DNA of 12,898 nucleotides from Hyphomicrobiales bacterium (GCA_014380505.1 JACMJT010000198.1:1-12898); one strand, 5' to 3'. Positions 1-8,069 are shown, numbered from the stretch's first letter. Numbers and translations are program-made. Notes: generated from the letters alone by a model not told the origin.

Positions 1-1
1 C

Positions 2-316
2 ATGCATGATGTGGATCGCGCCATCGCCGACGGCGAGGAGACGGGTTTCGTGAAGATCCATGTCAAGGAGCGGACGGATCGGATTCTTGGCGTCACGATC
101 GTTGCCCGTCATGCCGGGGAGATGATCAACGAGATCACCCTGGCAATGGTCGCAGGCGTCCCGCTCGGCACTTTGGCCAGCGTCATTCACGCCTATCCAA
201 CCCAGGCCGAAGCCATCAAGAAAGCGGCGGATGCCTACAACCGCACGCGTCTGACGCCTTTCATCCATTCGTTGCTGCGGCGCTGGCTGCGGTGGGAACC
301 ACCAGTTGGGAGATAA
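2..316 (+). CDS. C-terminal part of a mercuric-reductase-like FAD/NAD(P) disulfide oxidoreductase (5' truncated by window)
   Basis: The reading frame is open to the left edge, so only the last ~104 residues are present. They form the dimerisation domain of class I pyridine nucleotide-disulfide oxidoreductases: a G-F-V-K-I beta strand, ILGVTIVARHAGEMINE, and the conserved motif HAYPTQAEAIKKAADAYNR. In glutathione reductase and lipoamide dehydrogenase the catalytic His-Glu pair lies in HPTxxE; here the His position is Tyr (Y65, followed by P-T-Q-A-E70), as in MerA. The C-terminal vicinal Cys pair of true MerA is absent; the tail is instead rich in Trp and Arg. I therefore call it MerA-like, not a proven mercuric reductase. 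The numbering starts at an internal Met and is not the native one. The stop is 3 bases before gnd, so the two are probably co-transcribed. Confidence 0.85.
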   Translation: MHDVDRAIADGEETGFVKIHVKERTDRILGVTIVARHAGEMINEITLAMVAGVPLGTLASVIHAYPTQAEAIKKAADAYNRTRLTPFIHSLLRRWLRWEPPVGR

Positions 317-319
317 CCC

Positions 320-1225
320 ATGAAACTCGGCATGATAGGCTTGGGGCGCATGGGCGCCAATATGGCGCTGCGTCTGATGCGCGGCGGACATAAACTGGCG
401 GGCTTCGATCCGAAACCTGAAGCGCGGCAGAGTCTTGAGGACAAAGGCGCTGAATCCGCGGATGCGCTGCCAGCGCTGGTCGCGAAACTGCCAGGTCCGC
501 GCACGCTATGGCTCATGGTGCCCGCCGGAAAAATCACCGATGATACTCTCGCGAAACTTCTGCCGCTGCTGGCCGCGGGGGACACAGTCATTGACGGCGG
601 CAATTCCAATTACAAGGATACGCTACGCCGGGCCGGGATGTTTGTCGGCAAAAAAATCAACTATATCGACTGTGGTACCAGTGGTGGTGTGTGGGGGCTA
701 TCCGAAGGTTACAGCATGATGATCGGCGGTGAGGAAGCGGCGGTCGAACGGCTTCGGCCAATCTTCGAAACCTTGGCGCCCGCCAAGGATCGGGGCTGGG
801 GCCGCGTCGGCCCCGTGGGGTCCGGCCACTTCGCGAAGATGGTTCACAACGGCATCGAATATGGAATGATGCAAGCCTACGCCGAAGGCTTCTCGATCCT
901 GCGGCACAAGAGCGAGTTCGATTTCGATCTGCATAGGGTCGCCGAAATCTGGCGCTCCGGCAGTGTGGTCCGCTCCTGGCTTCTCGATATCACCTCGGAG
1001 GCGCTGAAGACAAATCCCGCGATGACCGGAATTGCTCCTTACGTGGAGGATTCCGGTGAAGGGCGCTGGACTGTGGCCGAGGCGATCGATCTGGACATTT
1101 CAGCGCCTGTCATTACGCTTTCCCTGCTTGAGCGCCTGCGTTCACGCGATCGGGACTCATACTCCGACAAGCTGCTGGCGGCCATGCGCAACCAGTTCGG
1201 TGGGCACGCGATCAAGAAGCAGTGA
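320..1225 (+). CDS. gnd: 6-phosphogluconate dehydrogenase, decarboxylating, short form
   Basis: Oxidative decarboxylation of 6-phosphogluconate to ribulose 5-phosphate, cytosolic, third step of the oxidative pentose phosphate pathway. The 301-residue protein has the Rossmann motif G7-L-G9-R-M-G12, the substrate loop DGGNSNY (92-98), DCGTSGG (117-123) and the catalytic helix HFAKMVHNGIEYG with the likely general base K173. The late motif GEGRW (247-250) is followed by an SR pair near 275. At ~300 residues it belongs to the short class, not the ~470-residue E. coli class. Asp30 at the end of the second beta strand suggests NAD use or dual cofactor use (inference). A strong GGGAGA ribosome site lies inside the end of the preceding gene, supporting ATG 320 and translational coupling. 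It converges on tal with 3 bases between stops. Confidence 0.95.
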   Translation: MKLGMIGLGRMGANMALRLMRGGHKLAGFDPKPEARQSLEDKGAESADALPALVAKLPGPRTLWLMVPAGKITDDTLAKLLPLLAAGDTVIDGGNSNYKDTLRRAGMFVGKKINYIDCGTSGGVWGLSEGYSMMIGGEEAAVERLRPIFETLAPAKDRGWGRVGPVGSGHFAKMVHNGIEYGMMQAYAEGFSILRHKSEFDFDLHRVAEIWRSGSVVRSWLLDITSEALKTNPAMTGIAPYVEDSGEGRWTVAEAIDLDISAPVITLSLLERLRSRDRDSYSDKLLAAMRNQFGGHAIKKQ

Positions 1226-1228
1226 ACC

Positions 1229-2314
1229 TCAGCGGACGCTCGCCAGCGCAGCACTCTTGTCGGCAATGCGCTGCATCAGCTGTTTCCAGGATTTGACGAA
1301 GGAGTGCGCGCCTTCCCGTTGTAGCTCAACGGCCAACCCGTCGATGTCGATGCCGGCCTGCGCAAAACGCGCAAGCATTGCCTCGGCATCGCCGCCGTCC
1401 ATGGCCATGGGGCCTTTGAGCGATCCATGTTCGGCGAAAGCCCGCAGGGTCTTCTCCGGCATGGTGTCGATGGTATCCGGCGCGGCCAGCGCTTCCACAT
1501 AGAGCGTGGGGGACACATCGGGATCCTTCGTGCCGGTGCTGGCCCAGAGCAGGCGCTGCGGACGGGCGCCCGCACCGGCGAGCTTGCGCCAGCGGGGCGA
1601 AGCAAGAAGATCGCGATAGGCGCGATAGGTCTGCCCGCCGATTGCAATGCCGAGTTTGTTGCGGAGGTCACCGGGCACCTTGTCCTTGACCGCCGCATCC
1701 CAGCGGCTGACGAACAGTGAAGCGACGGAACCGACGCGGGGATCGAGTCCGGCTTGGATGCGGCGCTCGATGCCGCGCAGATAGGCGTGGGCGGCAGCAA
1801 GGTATTGCTCGCGCGAGAACAGCAGGGTGACGTTGATCGGCACGCCGGCGAAGATCGAAGCCTCGATCGCCGGAATGCCTTCGGGCGTTCCTGGAATCTT
1901 CACGAACAGATTTGGCCGGCCCGCCTGCTGGTGGATCTGCCGGGCAGCCTTGATGCTGCCTTCGGTGTCATTGGCCAGCAAAGGCGAGACTTCCATGGAA
2001 ACCCAGCCATCGATCTGGTCTGAGGCATCGAACTCCGGGCGGAACAAATCGGCGGCACGGCGGAGATCTTCGAGCGCCAATTCAAGGAAAAGCGCTTCGC
2101 CGGATTTTCCAGTCTCGGTCTTCTCGTGAATCCCGGCGTCATAGGCTTTACCACCGCCGATCGCCCCATCGAAGATGGTGGGATTTGAGGTGAGGCCGGT
2201 GATCGAGAATTCCTCGATGTAGCGGCGCAGCTTGCCGTCATCGAGCAGTTCCCGGGTGATGTTATCGAGCCAGAGGCTTTGGCCCAGATCGTGCAATTGC
2301 TGGGTTGGTTTCAT
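1229..2314 (-). CDS. tal: Transaldolase
   Basis: Transfers a dihydroxyacetone unit between sugar phosphates in the non-oxidative pentose phosphate pathway; cytosolic. The 361-residue length fits the long bacterial class, also found as the N-terminal half of Tal-Pgi fusions; no isomerase domain follows here. Visible motifs: LWLDNITR (14-21), the substrate loop TGLTSNPTIFDGA (39-51), the Schiff-base lysine K139 in LFVKIPGTPEG, NVTLLFS (161-167), SRWD (203-206) and WASTGTKDP (257-265). The ATG start overlaps the stop of the upstream HAD gene as ATGA, and an AGGAA ribosome site lies 5-6 bases before it, so this start is well supported. It is the last gene of the zwf-HAD-tal operon. No hairpin with a T-run is visible at its end, where gnd converges. 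Confidence 0.95.
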   Translation of the reverse strand: MKPTQQLHDLGQSLWLDNITRELLDDGKLRRYIEEFSITGLTSNPTIFDGAIGGGKAYDAGIHEKTETGKSGEALFLELALEDLRRAADLFRPEFDASDQIDGWVSMEVSPLLANDTEGSIKAARQIHQQAGRPNLFVKIPGTPEGIPAIEASIFAGVPINVTLLFSREQYLAAAHAYLRGIERRIQAGLDPRVGSVASLFVSRWDAAVKDKVPGDLRNKLGIAIGGQTYRAYRDLLASPRWRKLAGAGARPQRLLWASTGTKDPDVSPTLYVEALAAPDTIDTMPEKTLRAFAEHGSLKGPMAMDGGDAEAMLARFAQAGIDIDGLAVELQREGAHSFVKSWKQLMQRIADKSAALASVR

Positions 2315-3051
2315 GTGTGTTCCTGGAGTGCGGCTTTTGCCATCTGTTCGCGGTCCTTGTGGTCAGCGCCAGTGGCTGTGAGGGCATGAAAATCAGTGAG
2401 CGCAAGATCACACAGATCGCCAATACGTTCGACGGTCACATCGGGTGCGGGATCAATCACTATGTGTTCGGACTCGGCGGCGTAATGACCCTGACGTACG
2501 AAGACCGTGGTCAACCGCTCGGCCAGCACCCGTTTCATTGCGGCAAGCAGTTGCGGCTTGTCGTCGATCATCACATAATGCCTGGCCGGAAAACGCTGCT
2601 GCACGGCGTCGAGCATGCGTTCCTTGTGCAAGTAGACCAGCACCCGTCCGTCGACTGCCCCCCACACGCCGGAGCGCTGGATCTTGCGCGGCTGGAATAT
2701 GATATCTCCATCTGAAAGTATCACCGTGGTGCCCATCAGGCTCAGGTGGCCGATCGCGTCGAGTGCTCGTGGATACAGCCGCGCGTTGAAAGGATAGTCC
2801 AGCAGGAAGGCCTGCATCTGAAGCAGCGCCGGGACGTTATCGTTGCCGGCACGGAACATCTGCAGCGCGCCCAGATAATCGACATAGCCGAGGTTGTCGC
2901 GCAGTTCACCATAGACCGCCCAGTATCGCTCACGCTCCGCCTTGCCGAAGTCACGATCGAGCCGTGCTGTCAGGTCGGCGGCGAAACGATCATTGTCGAG
3001 CAGGGTGTTGTCGACATCGAGCAGAAACACAACTGGAGCGGGCGTCAGCAC
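2311..3051 (-). CDS. HAD-superfamily hydrolase (phosphatase-like) within the pentose phosphate operon
   Basis: A 246-residue HAD hydrolase. Motif I is DVDNT (D12, D14, T16), motif II LSDGD (S113), motif III probably K143, and motif IV IDDK (D163, D164). The ~95 residues between motifs I and II are helical in character, as in a C1-type cap, which suggests a small-molecule phosphatase. There is no signal peptide. Both ends are embedded in neighbours: the GTG start lies in the last codons of zwf (7-bp overlap) and the stop overlaps the tal ATG by 4 bp. GAGGAGA seven bases before the GTG fixes this start. Substrate is unknown. The position between zwf and tal suggests a sugar-phosphate or metabolite-repair phosphatase (inference). 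Nothing here resembles the known lactonase families Pgl or SgcE/YbhE. Confidence 0.88.
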   Translation of the reverse strand: MLTPAPVVFLLDVDNTLLDNDRFAADLTARLDRDFGKAERERYWAVYGELRDNLGYVDYLGALQMFRAGNDNVPALLQMQAFLLDYPFNARLYPRALDAIGHLSLMGTTVILSDGDIIFQPRKIQRSGVWGAVDGRVLVYLHKERMLDAVQQRFPARHYVMIDDKPQLLAAMKRVLAERLTTVFVRQGHYAAESEHIVIDPAPDVTVERIGDLCDLALTDFHALTATGADHKDREQMAKAALQEHT

Positions 3052-4436
3052 GGCAGCGTCTCCTCAGGCTTCGGATCGTGCCAGCCCTCGTCGCTGACCA
3101 CGATGCCGGCGGCAGCCGGCGGCCCCCAGCTTCCGGGCACGTACTCGTGCACCGGTTCGGCGCTTCCGAGTGCCGGGTCGACGACGGCCCACGCGGCCTC
3201 CACGCCTTCATCGCTGGTGAATAGCGCCGCGTCGCCGCGGATCGCATCGCCAAGCAGGCGCTGGTAGGGCAATTCCTCGGACGGCGGCTGATGGCGCACC
3301 ACCAACTCCACCGCCTTGCCGCGCATCGCCTCGCCTGGTTGCTTGACGCGCGCACCCGCCGAGATGACCACCTCTGGGCTGAGGCGGAAACGGAAATAGT
3401 TTGATTCCGCCGGGGTGATCCTGTCGAACACCGCCATCGGGGGGCACTTCAGGTCCACCATGACTTCGGTAGAGGCAATCGGCATATGCTTGCCGGCACG
3501 GATGTAGAAGGGCACGCCAGCCCAGCGCCAGGTGTCGATTTGCAGGCGTAGCGCGGCGAAGGTCTCGACCTGGGAATCTGGCGCGACACCTTTCTCATCG
3601 CGGTAGCCGCGGAACTGGCCGCGCACCACCTGCTTCGGATCCAGCGGACGCATCGCCCGGAACAGCCGCAACTTCTCGGCGCGCATAGAGGCGGCGTCAT
3701 GCCCGGCCGGCGCGTCCATGGCCAGCAGAGCGATCACCTGCAACAGATGGTTCTGCACCACGTCGCGGATCGCGCCCGCTTCTTCATAGAAGCTGCCGCG
3801 GCCCTGCACTCCGAAGTTCTCCGCCATGGTGATCTGAACGCTATCGACGTAGGTGCGGTTCCAGACCGGCTCGAGAAAGGTGTTGGCGAAGCGGAAATAC
3901 AGGAGGTTTTGCACCGCCTCCTTGCCGAGGTAATGATCGATGCGGAAGATAGCACTCTCGGGAAAGAATTCGTGCAGGGTGCGGTTCAACGCCCGGGCCG
4001 AGTCCAGATCGCGCGCGAACGGCTTTTCGATGATGATCCGGGCATCCTTGGCGCAGCCCGCTTTTGCCAGCTCCTGCACCACCGTGGCGAACAGGCTCGG
4101 TGGAATCGCCATGTAGTGTAAGGGCCGGGTGGCGCCACCCATGGCCTGTTTCAGGCGGCTGTAGCTTGCCGGGTCGTTGTAGTCGCCGTGGACCAATTGC
4201 AGCCGCTCGGAGAGCTTCTTGAACGCTTGGGCGTCGATACCGCCATGCTTTTCCAAGCTATCGCGAGCGCGCTGGCGAAACTGGTCCAATGTCCAGCCCT
4301 CGCGCGCGATGCCAATGATCGGCATGTCCAGTTCGCCGGCGCGGATCATTGCTTGCAACGCCGGGAAGATCTTCTTGTGGGCCAGATCGCCGGTCGCGCC
4401 GAAGAACACAAAGATATCGGAACGGTCTGTCGCCAT
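3045..4436 (-). CDS. zwf: Glucose-6-phosphate 1-dehydrogenase
   Basis: Oxidises glucose 6-phosphate to 6-phosphogluconolactone with NAD(P)+, the entry step of the oxidative pentose phosphate and Entner-Doudoroff routes. The 463-residue protein begins with the dinucleotide motif [10 protein letters not shown] (13-22), then IIIEKPF (134-140), the substrate motif RIDHYLGKE (165-173; D167, H168) and [14 protein letters not shown] with the general-base His at 230. The 63-residue spacing between D167 and H230 equals that of D177/H240 in the Leuconostoc enzyme. The frame is open further upstream to a GTG at 4514, but those 26 extra residues have no family resemblance, lack a ribosome site, and would cover the likely promoter; ATG 4436 places the GxxGDLA motif at the usual position. 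It is first in the zwf-HAD-tal operon and its stop lies 7 bp inside the HAD gene. Confidence 0.95.
   Translation of the reverse strand: MATDRSDIFVFFGATGDLAHKKIFPALQAMIRAGELDMPIIGIAREGWTLDQFRQRARDSLEKHGGIDAQAFKKLSERLQLVHGDYNDPASYSRLKQAMGGATRPLHYMAIPPSLFATVVQELAKAGCAKDARIIIEKPFARDLDSARALNRTLHEFFPESAIFRIDHYLGKEAVQNLLYFRFANTFLEPVWNRTYVDSVQITMAENFGVQGRGSFYEEAGAIRDVVQNHLLQVIALLAMDAPAGHDAASMRAEKLRLFRAMRPLDPKQVVRGQFRGYRDEKGVAPDSQVETFAALRLQIDTWRWAGVPFYIRAGKHMPIASTEVMVDLKCPPMAVFDRITPAESNYFRFRLSPEVVISAGARVKQPGEAMRGKAVELVVRHQPPSEELPYQRLLGDAIRGDAALFTSDEGVEAAWAVVDPALGSAEPVHEYVPGSWGPPAAAGIVVSDEGWHDPKPEETLPC
3059..3065 (-). promoter_or_regulatory. Strong ribosome binding site for the GTG-started HAD gene
   Basis: On the - strand this reads GAGGAGA, seven bases before the GTG at 3051-3049. 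It lies within the zwf coding sequence. It decides the start of the HAD gene, which has no ATG near its conserved N-terminus. Confidence 0.75.
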
Positions 4437-4606
4437 CGTGGGTTGTCCGTTATTCGGCCCTGTTGGTCTTATACCCGCTCCGAAACTATTTTTGGATCGC
4501 CTGGGGCCAGCCACCGTAGGTGTAGACTAAGCGGAAATGAGGGTAAAGCACTGAAGAGATAGCGGGAAGCAGTCGTGGCGATCATAGGCCGGAAAGGATT
4601 TTTGAA
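4437..4606. promoter_or_regulatory. Divergent intergenic region upstream of zwf and of the DUF5996 gene
   Basis: This 170-base gap must hold the start signals of two divergent units. On the - strand a TATAAG at 4473-4468 is a fair -10 for zwf and would give a leader of about 25 bases, but the hexamer 17 bases upstream is a poor -35. On the + strand AAAGGA just before ATG 4607 is a good ribosome site; I could not find a convincing -35/-10 pair for that gene. No clear operator palindrome was seen. Confidence 0.35.
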
Positions 4607-5557
4607 ATGACTCCATCCAACGAAAATGCAAACAAGTGGCCGGAACTTTCCTATGCTCGGGACCGCGAAACCTTTGAAACGCTGCACCTGTGGTCCCAGA
4701 TCGTGGGCAAAGTACGCTTGGCGCTGACGCCTTGGCTGAACCACAGTTGGCACGTCCCGTTATATTTGGGCGCGAGAGGCCTCACGACCTCGTTGATCCC
4801 CCATTCAGTCGCGGGATTCGATTTGGAATTCGATTTTATAAGTGGCACGCTGGCACTGAGGACAAGCGCTGGTGCAACCGATTCCCTTGCGCTCCAATCG
4901 GGCTCTATCGCCTCTTTCCACGCGGACCTTCTCAAGATGCTCGATACAAATGGTGTTGCGGTAAAAATCCATGGAGCTCCGAATGAAATTCCAGATGCCG
5001 TTCCCTTTGCCGAAGATGTAGCCCTTCGCCGATACGATCCGGACGCGGCTCGCCGTTTGTGGCAGGCGTTGCTCAGTATCGACGCAGTTTTCAAACGCTT
5101 CCGAACTGGGTTTCTTGGCAAGAGCAGCCCGGTCCACTTTTTTTGGGGAAGCTTCGATCTGGCCATGGCGTTTTTTTCCGGCCGGCCTGCCCCGGAGCAC
5201 CCCGGAGGTTCTCCATATCTTCCGGACGACGTTACCCGCGATGCTTACTCGCATGAGATGTTCGACGCAGGCTTCTGGCCCGGGAGCCCCGATATGCCAA
5301 ACCCATCTTTCTTCTCCTACGCTTATCCAGAACCTCCAGGTTTCCGTGACGGGCGAAAGCTTCCCGATGGCGCGCGTTTCGATAAGGAATTGGAGGAATA
5401 TGTCTTTCCCTATGATCTCGTGCGCACTGCGCCCGACCCGGAACAGCTGCTGCTCAAATTTCTCCAGACGACCTATGATTTGGCTGCCGACACGGGACAT
5501 TGGGATCGCGCTGCGCTTGACAGCGAACTCGGCAAACCCGGAGTCGTGCGGAGGTGA
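4607..5557 (+). CDS. DUF5996 family protein, function unknown
   Basis: A 316-residue soluble protein without signal peptide or membrane segments. It matches my memory of the DUF5996 family by several blocks: TLHLWSQIVGKVRLAL (25-40), NHSWHVPLYLGARGLTTS (45-62), VHFFWGSFDLA (176-186) followed by SGRPAP, SHEMFDAGFWPG (215-226), FSYAYPEP (236-243) and FPYDLVR (267-273). The many conserved His, Trp and Tyr residues suggest a ligand-binding or enzymatic role, but no known catalytic signature is visible, so I assign no function. An AAAGGA ribosome site stands at the right distance from the ATG. It is divergent from zwf and 101 bases upstream of the HisD-like gene. Two T7 runs (5138-5144 and 5171-5177) lie inside conserved blocks; the frame is maintained across both. 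Confidence 0.8.
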   Translation: MTPSNENANKWPELSYARDRETFETLHLWSQIVGKVRLALTPWLNHSWHVPLYLGARGLTTSLIPHSVAGFDLEFDFISGTLALRTSAGATDSLALQSGSIASFHADLLKMLDTNGVAVKIHGAPNEIPDAVPFAEDVALRRYDPDAARRLWQALLSIDAVFKRFRTGFLGKSSPVHFFWGSFDLAMAFFSGRPAPEHPGGSPYLPDDVTRDAYSHEMFDAGFWPGSPDMPNPSFFSYAYPEPPGFRDGRKLPDGARFDKELEEYVFPYDLVRTAPDPEQLLLKFLQTTYDLAADTGHWDRAALDSELGKPGVVRR

Positions 5558-5658
5558 TCAGGCTGGCCGCGCGGCTCCGCCTTGGGTAGATACAAACGCG
5601 CGGCAAGGGCAGGAACGTCTCCTGAAGTTCCGGGATGACAACAAGATGAGAGAACAGA

Positions 5659-6984
5659 ATGTCGAATCAAGTCGCCTGGCATGAACTGTCGAAGCTTTCG
5701 CAAGCCGAGCGCCAATCCCTGTTGTCGCGGACCGAGGGCGATCTTGGCTATTTTCTCGAGCGCGTGGCGCCAATCATCGAAGCCGTGCGGGTGGAGGGCG
5801 ACGTTGCCCTTGCCCGATTTGCGCGCGAATTCGACAAAGCCAAGATTGAGCCAGACGAGATCGCGGTGACCGAGGCGGAGTTTGCGGAAGCATTCGATAA
5901 GATTGCGCCCGAAATGATCGGGACACTGGAATATTCCGCCGACAATATAAGGCGATTCCACGAAGCCCAGCGCCCCGGTGAGATGTGGATGAAAGAGATC
6001 AGGCCGGGCGTTCTCGTTGGCGAGCGGTTTACGCCTGTGGATAGTGTCGCTTTGTATTCTCCCCGCGGCAAAGGATCTTTTCCGTCGATGACGCTGATGA
6101 CGGCCATTCCTGCGGTTGTCGCCGGCGTTCCGCTGCCGATCATCCTCACGCCGCCGGGTCCGGACGGAAAAGTGGACGCAGCAACCCTCGTTGCCGCCAG
6201 ACTTTCCGGTGTAAAACGGGTCTATAAGGCAGGCGGCGGACAGGCGGTGGCCGCAGCGGCGTTTGGCACCCAGTCCATTCCCCGATGCTGCAAGATCGAG
6301 GGGCCGGGAAGTCCCTGGTTCATCGCCGCGAAGCGTCTTCTGCAAGGGACGATTTCATCCCGCCTGCCGGCGGGCCCAAGCGAAAGCATGGTTCTGGCTG
6401 ACGAGTCGGCCGACCCCAATATGATGGCGCTCGATTTGCTGATCGAAGCGGAGCACGGTTCCGACAGCTCTGCCTTTCTTGTAACTTGGTCCCGGAGTTT
6501 AGCCGAAAAAGCCAGCGCGGCGATTCCGGGCTATTGGTCCCGTATGGGCACCCAACGCATCGAATACTCGGCAGCCGTGCTTGGCGGCAAGAAGGGCGGC
6601 ATCGTGCTGGCAGATTCGCCGCAGCAAGCTTACGAGTTCATCAACGACTACGCACCCGAACACCTTCAGATATTATCAAAATCGCCGTTCGAACACCTTT
6701 CCCACATCCGCAATGCCGGCGAAATCCTCCTTGGTGAATATACGCCGAGTTCCATCGCAAACTATATGATGGGGCCGAATGCGGTGCTTCCGACGTCGGG
6801 AGCAGCCCGCGCCCATTCGCCCTTGGGCGTTCACGACTTTCTCAAGAGCTCATCCATCGGGTACATCACCGCCAAGGGCTATGCCGAGATGGCGCCACAT
6901 ACGCATCGCTTCGCGACATACGAAGGGTTCGACGCGCATGCCAACGCGGTTTCGCCGCTTCGTCCGCTCGTGGAGAACCCTTGA
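5659..6984 (+). CDS. Histidinol-dehydrogenase-family protein (HisD-like paralogue with altered metal site)
   Basis: The full-length 441-residue protein aligns by eye along the HisD fold: ALYSPRGKGSFPS (131-143), the NAD loop KIEGPGSPWFIAAKR (212-226), LPAGPSES (236-243), EAEHGSDS (263-270), NDYAPEHL (329-336), the GPNAVLPTSG segment (372-381) and a C-terminal AHANAV (426-431). The catalytic Glu-His pair of E. coli HisD (E326, H327) is kept as E334, H335. Of the four zinc ligands, H262 and H419 are kept (H266, H427), but Gln259 is Glu263 and Asp360 is Asn368; substrate-site His367 is Ala375. No other his genes are nearby. I infer a paralogous dehydrogenase for another amino- or hydroxy-alcohol substrate, not the biosynthetic enzyme, so I withhold the name hisD. 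A GAGAG ribosome site precedes ATG 5659. Confidence 0.85.
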   Translation: MSNQVAWHELSKLSQAERQSLLSRTEGDLGYFLERVAPIIEAVRVEGDVALARFAREFDKAKIEPDEIAVTEAEFAEAFDKIAPEMIGTLEYSADNIRRFHEAQRPGEMWMKEIRPGVLVGERFTPVDSVALYSPRGKGSFPSMTLMTAIPAVVAGVPLPIILTPPGPDGKVDAATLVAARLSGVKRVYKAGGGQAVAAAAFGTQSIPRCCKIEGPGSPWFIAAKRLLQGTISSRLPAGPSESMVLADESADPNMMALDLLIEAEHGSDSSAFLVTWSRSLAEKASAAIPGYWSRMGTQRIEYSAAVLGGKKGGIVLADSPQQAYEFINDYAPEHLQILSKSPFEHLSHIRNAGEILLGEYTPSSIANYMMGPNAVLPTSGAARAHSPLGVHDFLKSSSIGYITAKGYAEMAPHTHRFATYEGFDAHANAVSPLRPLVENP

Positions 6985-7063
6985 GGCCAATGGAGGCACA
7001 TTCCAGTTTGTTTCCAATCAGGCATCAGCCGCATCCATTTCTTTATAAGATTGCGATAAAACA

Positions 7064-8065
7064 TTGAATCAAAGAAGAAAAATATTCTCCGTCGCACCCA
7101 TGATGGATTGGACGGACCGGCATTGCCGGTCCTTCCATCGCCGGCTCACGCGTCACGCGCTTCTCTATACCGAAATGATAACGGCGCAGGCGGTGCGTCA
7201 TGGCAGCCGCAGCGGGCTATTGGGATTCGATCCTAGCGAGCAGCCCTTGGCCCTCCAGCTTGGCGGCAGTGAACCAAAGCTGCTGGCCGAAGCGGCGCGC
7301 ATCGGAGAGGACTTCGGCTATTGCGAACTCAATCTCAACGTGGGTTGCCCGTCCGATCGCGTGCAGGAAGGCCGCTTCGGCGCCTGTCTGATGGCCGAGC
7401 CCAAGCTGGTGCGCGACTGTGTCGGCGCCATGGCGGCGGCGTCACGTCTGCCTGTCACCGTCAAGTGCCGCATCGGCATCGATGATCAGGACGACGAGGC
7501 GGGCCTCGAAGCCTTCGTCACCACCGTTGCCCAATCGGGCTGTGCCACCTTCATCGTTCATGCCCGCAAGGCTTGGCTCAAGGGATTATCGCCCAAGGAG
7601 AACCGCGAGGTTCCGCCACTTAACTATGCCCGTGTCCATGCCCTGAAGCGGCAGCATCCGGAACTCACCATCATCATCAATGGAGGACTCACCGGCCTTG
7701 ATGAGGCCGAATCCCAATTGCAGCACGTCGATGGCGTGATGCTCGGCCGGGCGGCCTATCAGAATCCGTGGCTGCTGCATGATGTGGACCGGCGCTTTTT
7801 TGGAGAAGGCGAATCCGTTGAAGGCCCTGATATCATCGTCGAGCGGATGAAGCCCTATATCGCCGAGCAGTTGGCGAGGGGCGTCTGGCTCCAGCGCATC
7901 ACCCGCCACATGCTGGGCTTGTTCCACGGCCTTCCCGGCGGCAGGCATTGGCGCCGCGTCCTGTCGCAAGAGGCAATTGGCCCTGGCGCCGGCCTTGAAG
8001 TGATCGACAGTGCGCTTGACGAAGTGCTGCGCCGCGCGCCATCATCCCTGGTGGCGGCGGAATAG
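7064..8065 (+). CDS. dusA: tRNA-dihydrouridine(20/20a) synthase DusA, TTG start
   Basis: FMN enzyme that reduces uridine to dihydrouridine in the tRNA D-loop, using NADPH. The 333-residue protein has the DusA-type N-terminus FSVAPMMDWTDRHCR (8-22), catalytic Cys95 in NLNVGCPSDRVQ, FMN-contact K134 in VTVKCRIGID, H166 in FIVHARKAWLKGLSPKENRE, and NGGL (206-209) with MLGRAAYQNPWLL. The motif around ARKAWLKGLSP favours DusA over DusB or DusC. The first ATG in frame falls inside the conserved PMMDWTD motif, and an in-frame TAA at 7046-7048 closes the frame upstream. TTG 7064 is therefore the only plausible start, although no good Shine-Dalgarno precedes it. The gene stands alone, 79 bases after the HisD-like gene. 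Confidence 0.95.
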   Translation: MNQRRKIFSVAPMMDWTDRHCRSFHRRLTRHALLYTEMITAQAVRHGSRSGLLGFDPSEQPLALQLGGSEPKLLAEAARIGEDFGYCELNLNVGCPSDRVQEGRFGACLMAEPKLVRDCVGAMAAASRLPVTVKCRIGIDDQDDEAGLEAFVTTVAQSGCATFIVHARKAWLKGLSPKENREVPPLNYARVHALKRQHPELTIIINGGLTGLDEAESQLQHVDGVMLGRAAYQNPWLLHDVDRRFFGEGESVEGPDIIVERMKPYIAEQLARGVWLQRITRHMLGLFHGLPGGRHWRRVLSQEAIGPGAGLEVIDSALDEVLRRAPSSLVAAE

Positions 8066-8069
8066 GAGC

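Noticed and set aside
1427..2023. Long open frames opposite tal, zwf and the molybdoenzyme
   Set aside because: They are antisense shadows of well-conserved genes, with no recognisable domains or ribosome sites.
4437..4514. N-terminal extension of zwf to a GTG at 4514
   Set aside because: The 26 added residues have no family resemblance, there is no ribosome site, and the segment contains the likely -10; ATG 4436 fits the family start.
5138..5177. Two T7 runs in the DUF5996 gene, considered as a frameshift or slippage site
   Set aside because: The conserved family blocks continue in the same frame before, between and after both runs.
5558..5658. Hairpins (GCCGCGCGGC; GGAAC...GTTCC) between the DUF5996 and HisD-like genes as a terminator or riboswitch
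   Set aside because: The first is a loopless GC palindrome, the second has a weak five-pair stem with a long loop and no T-run.
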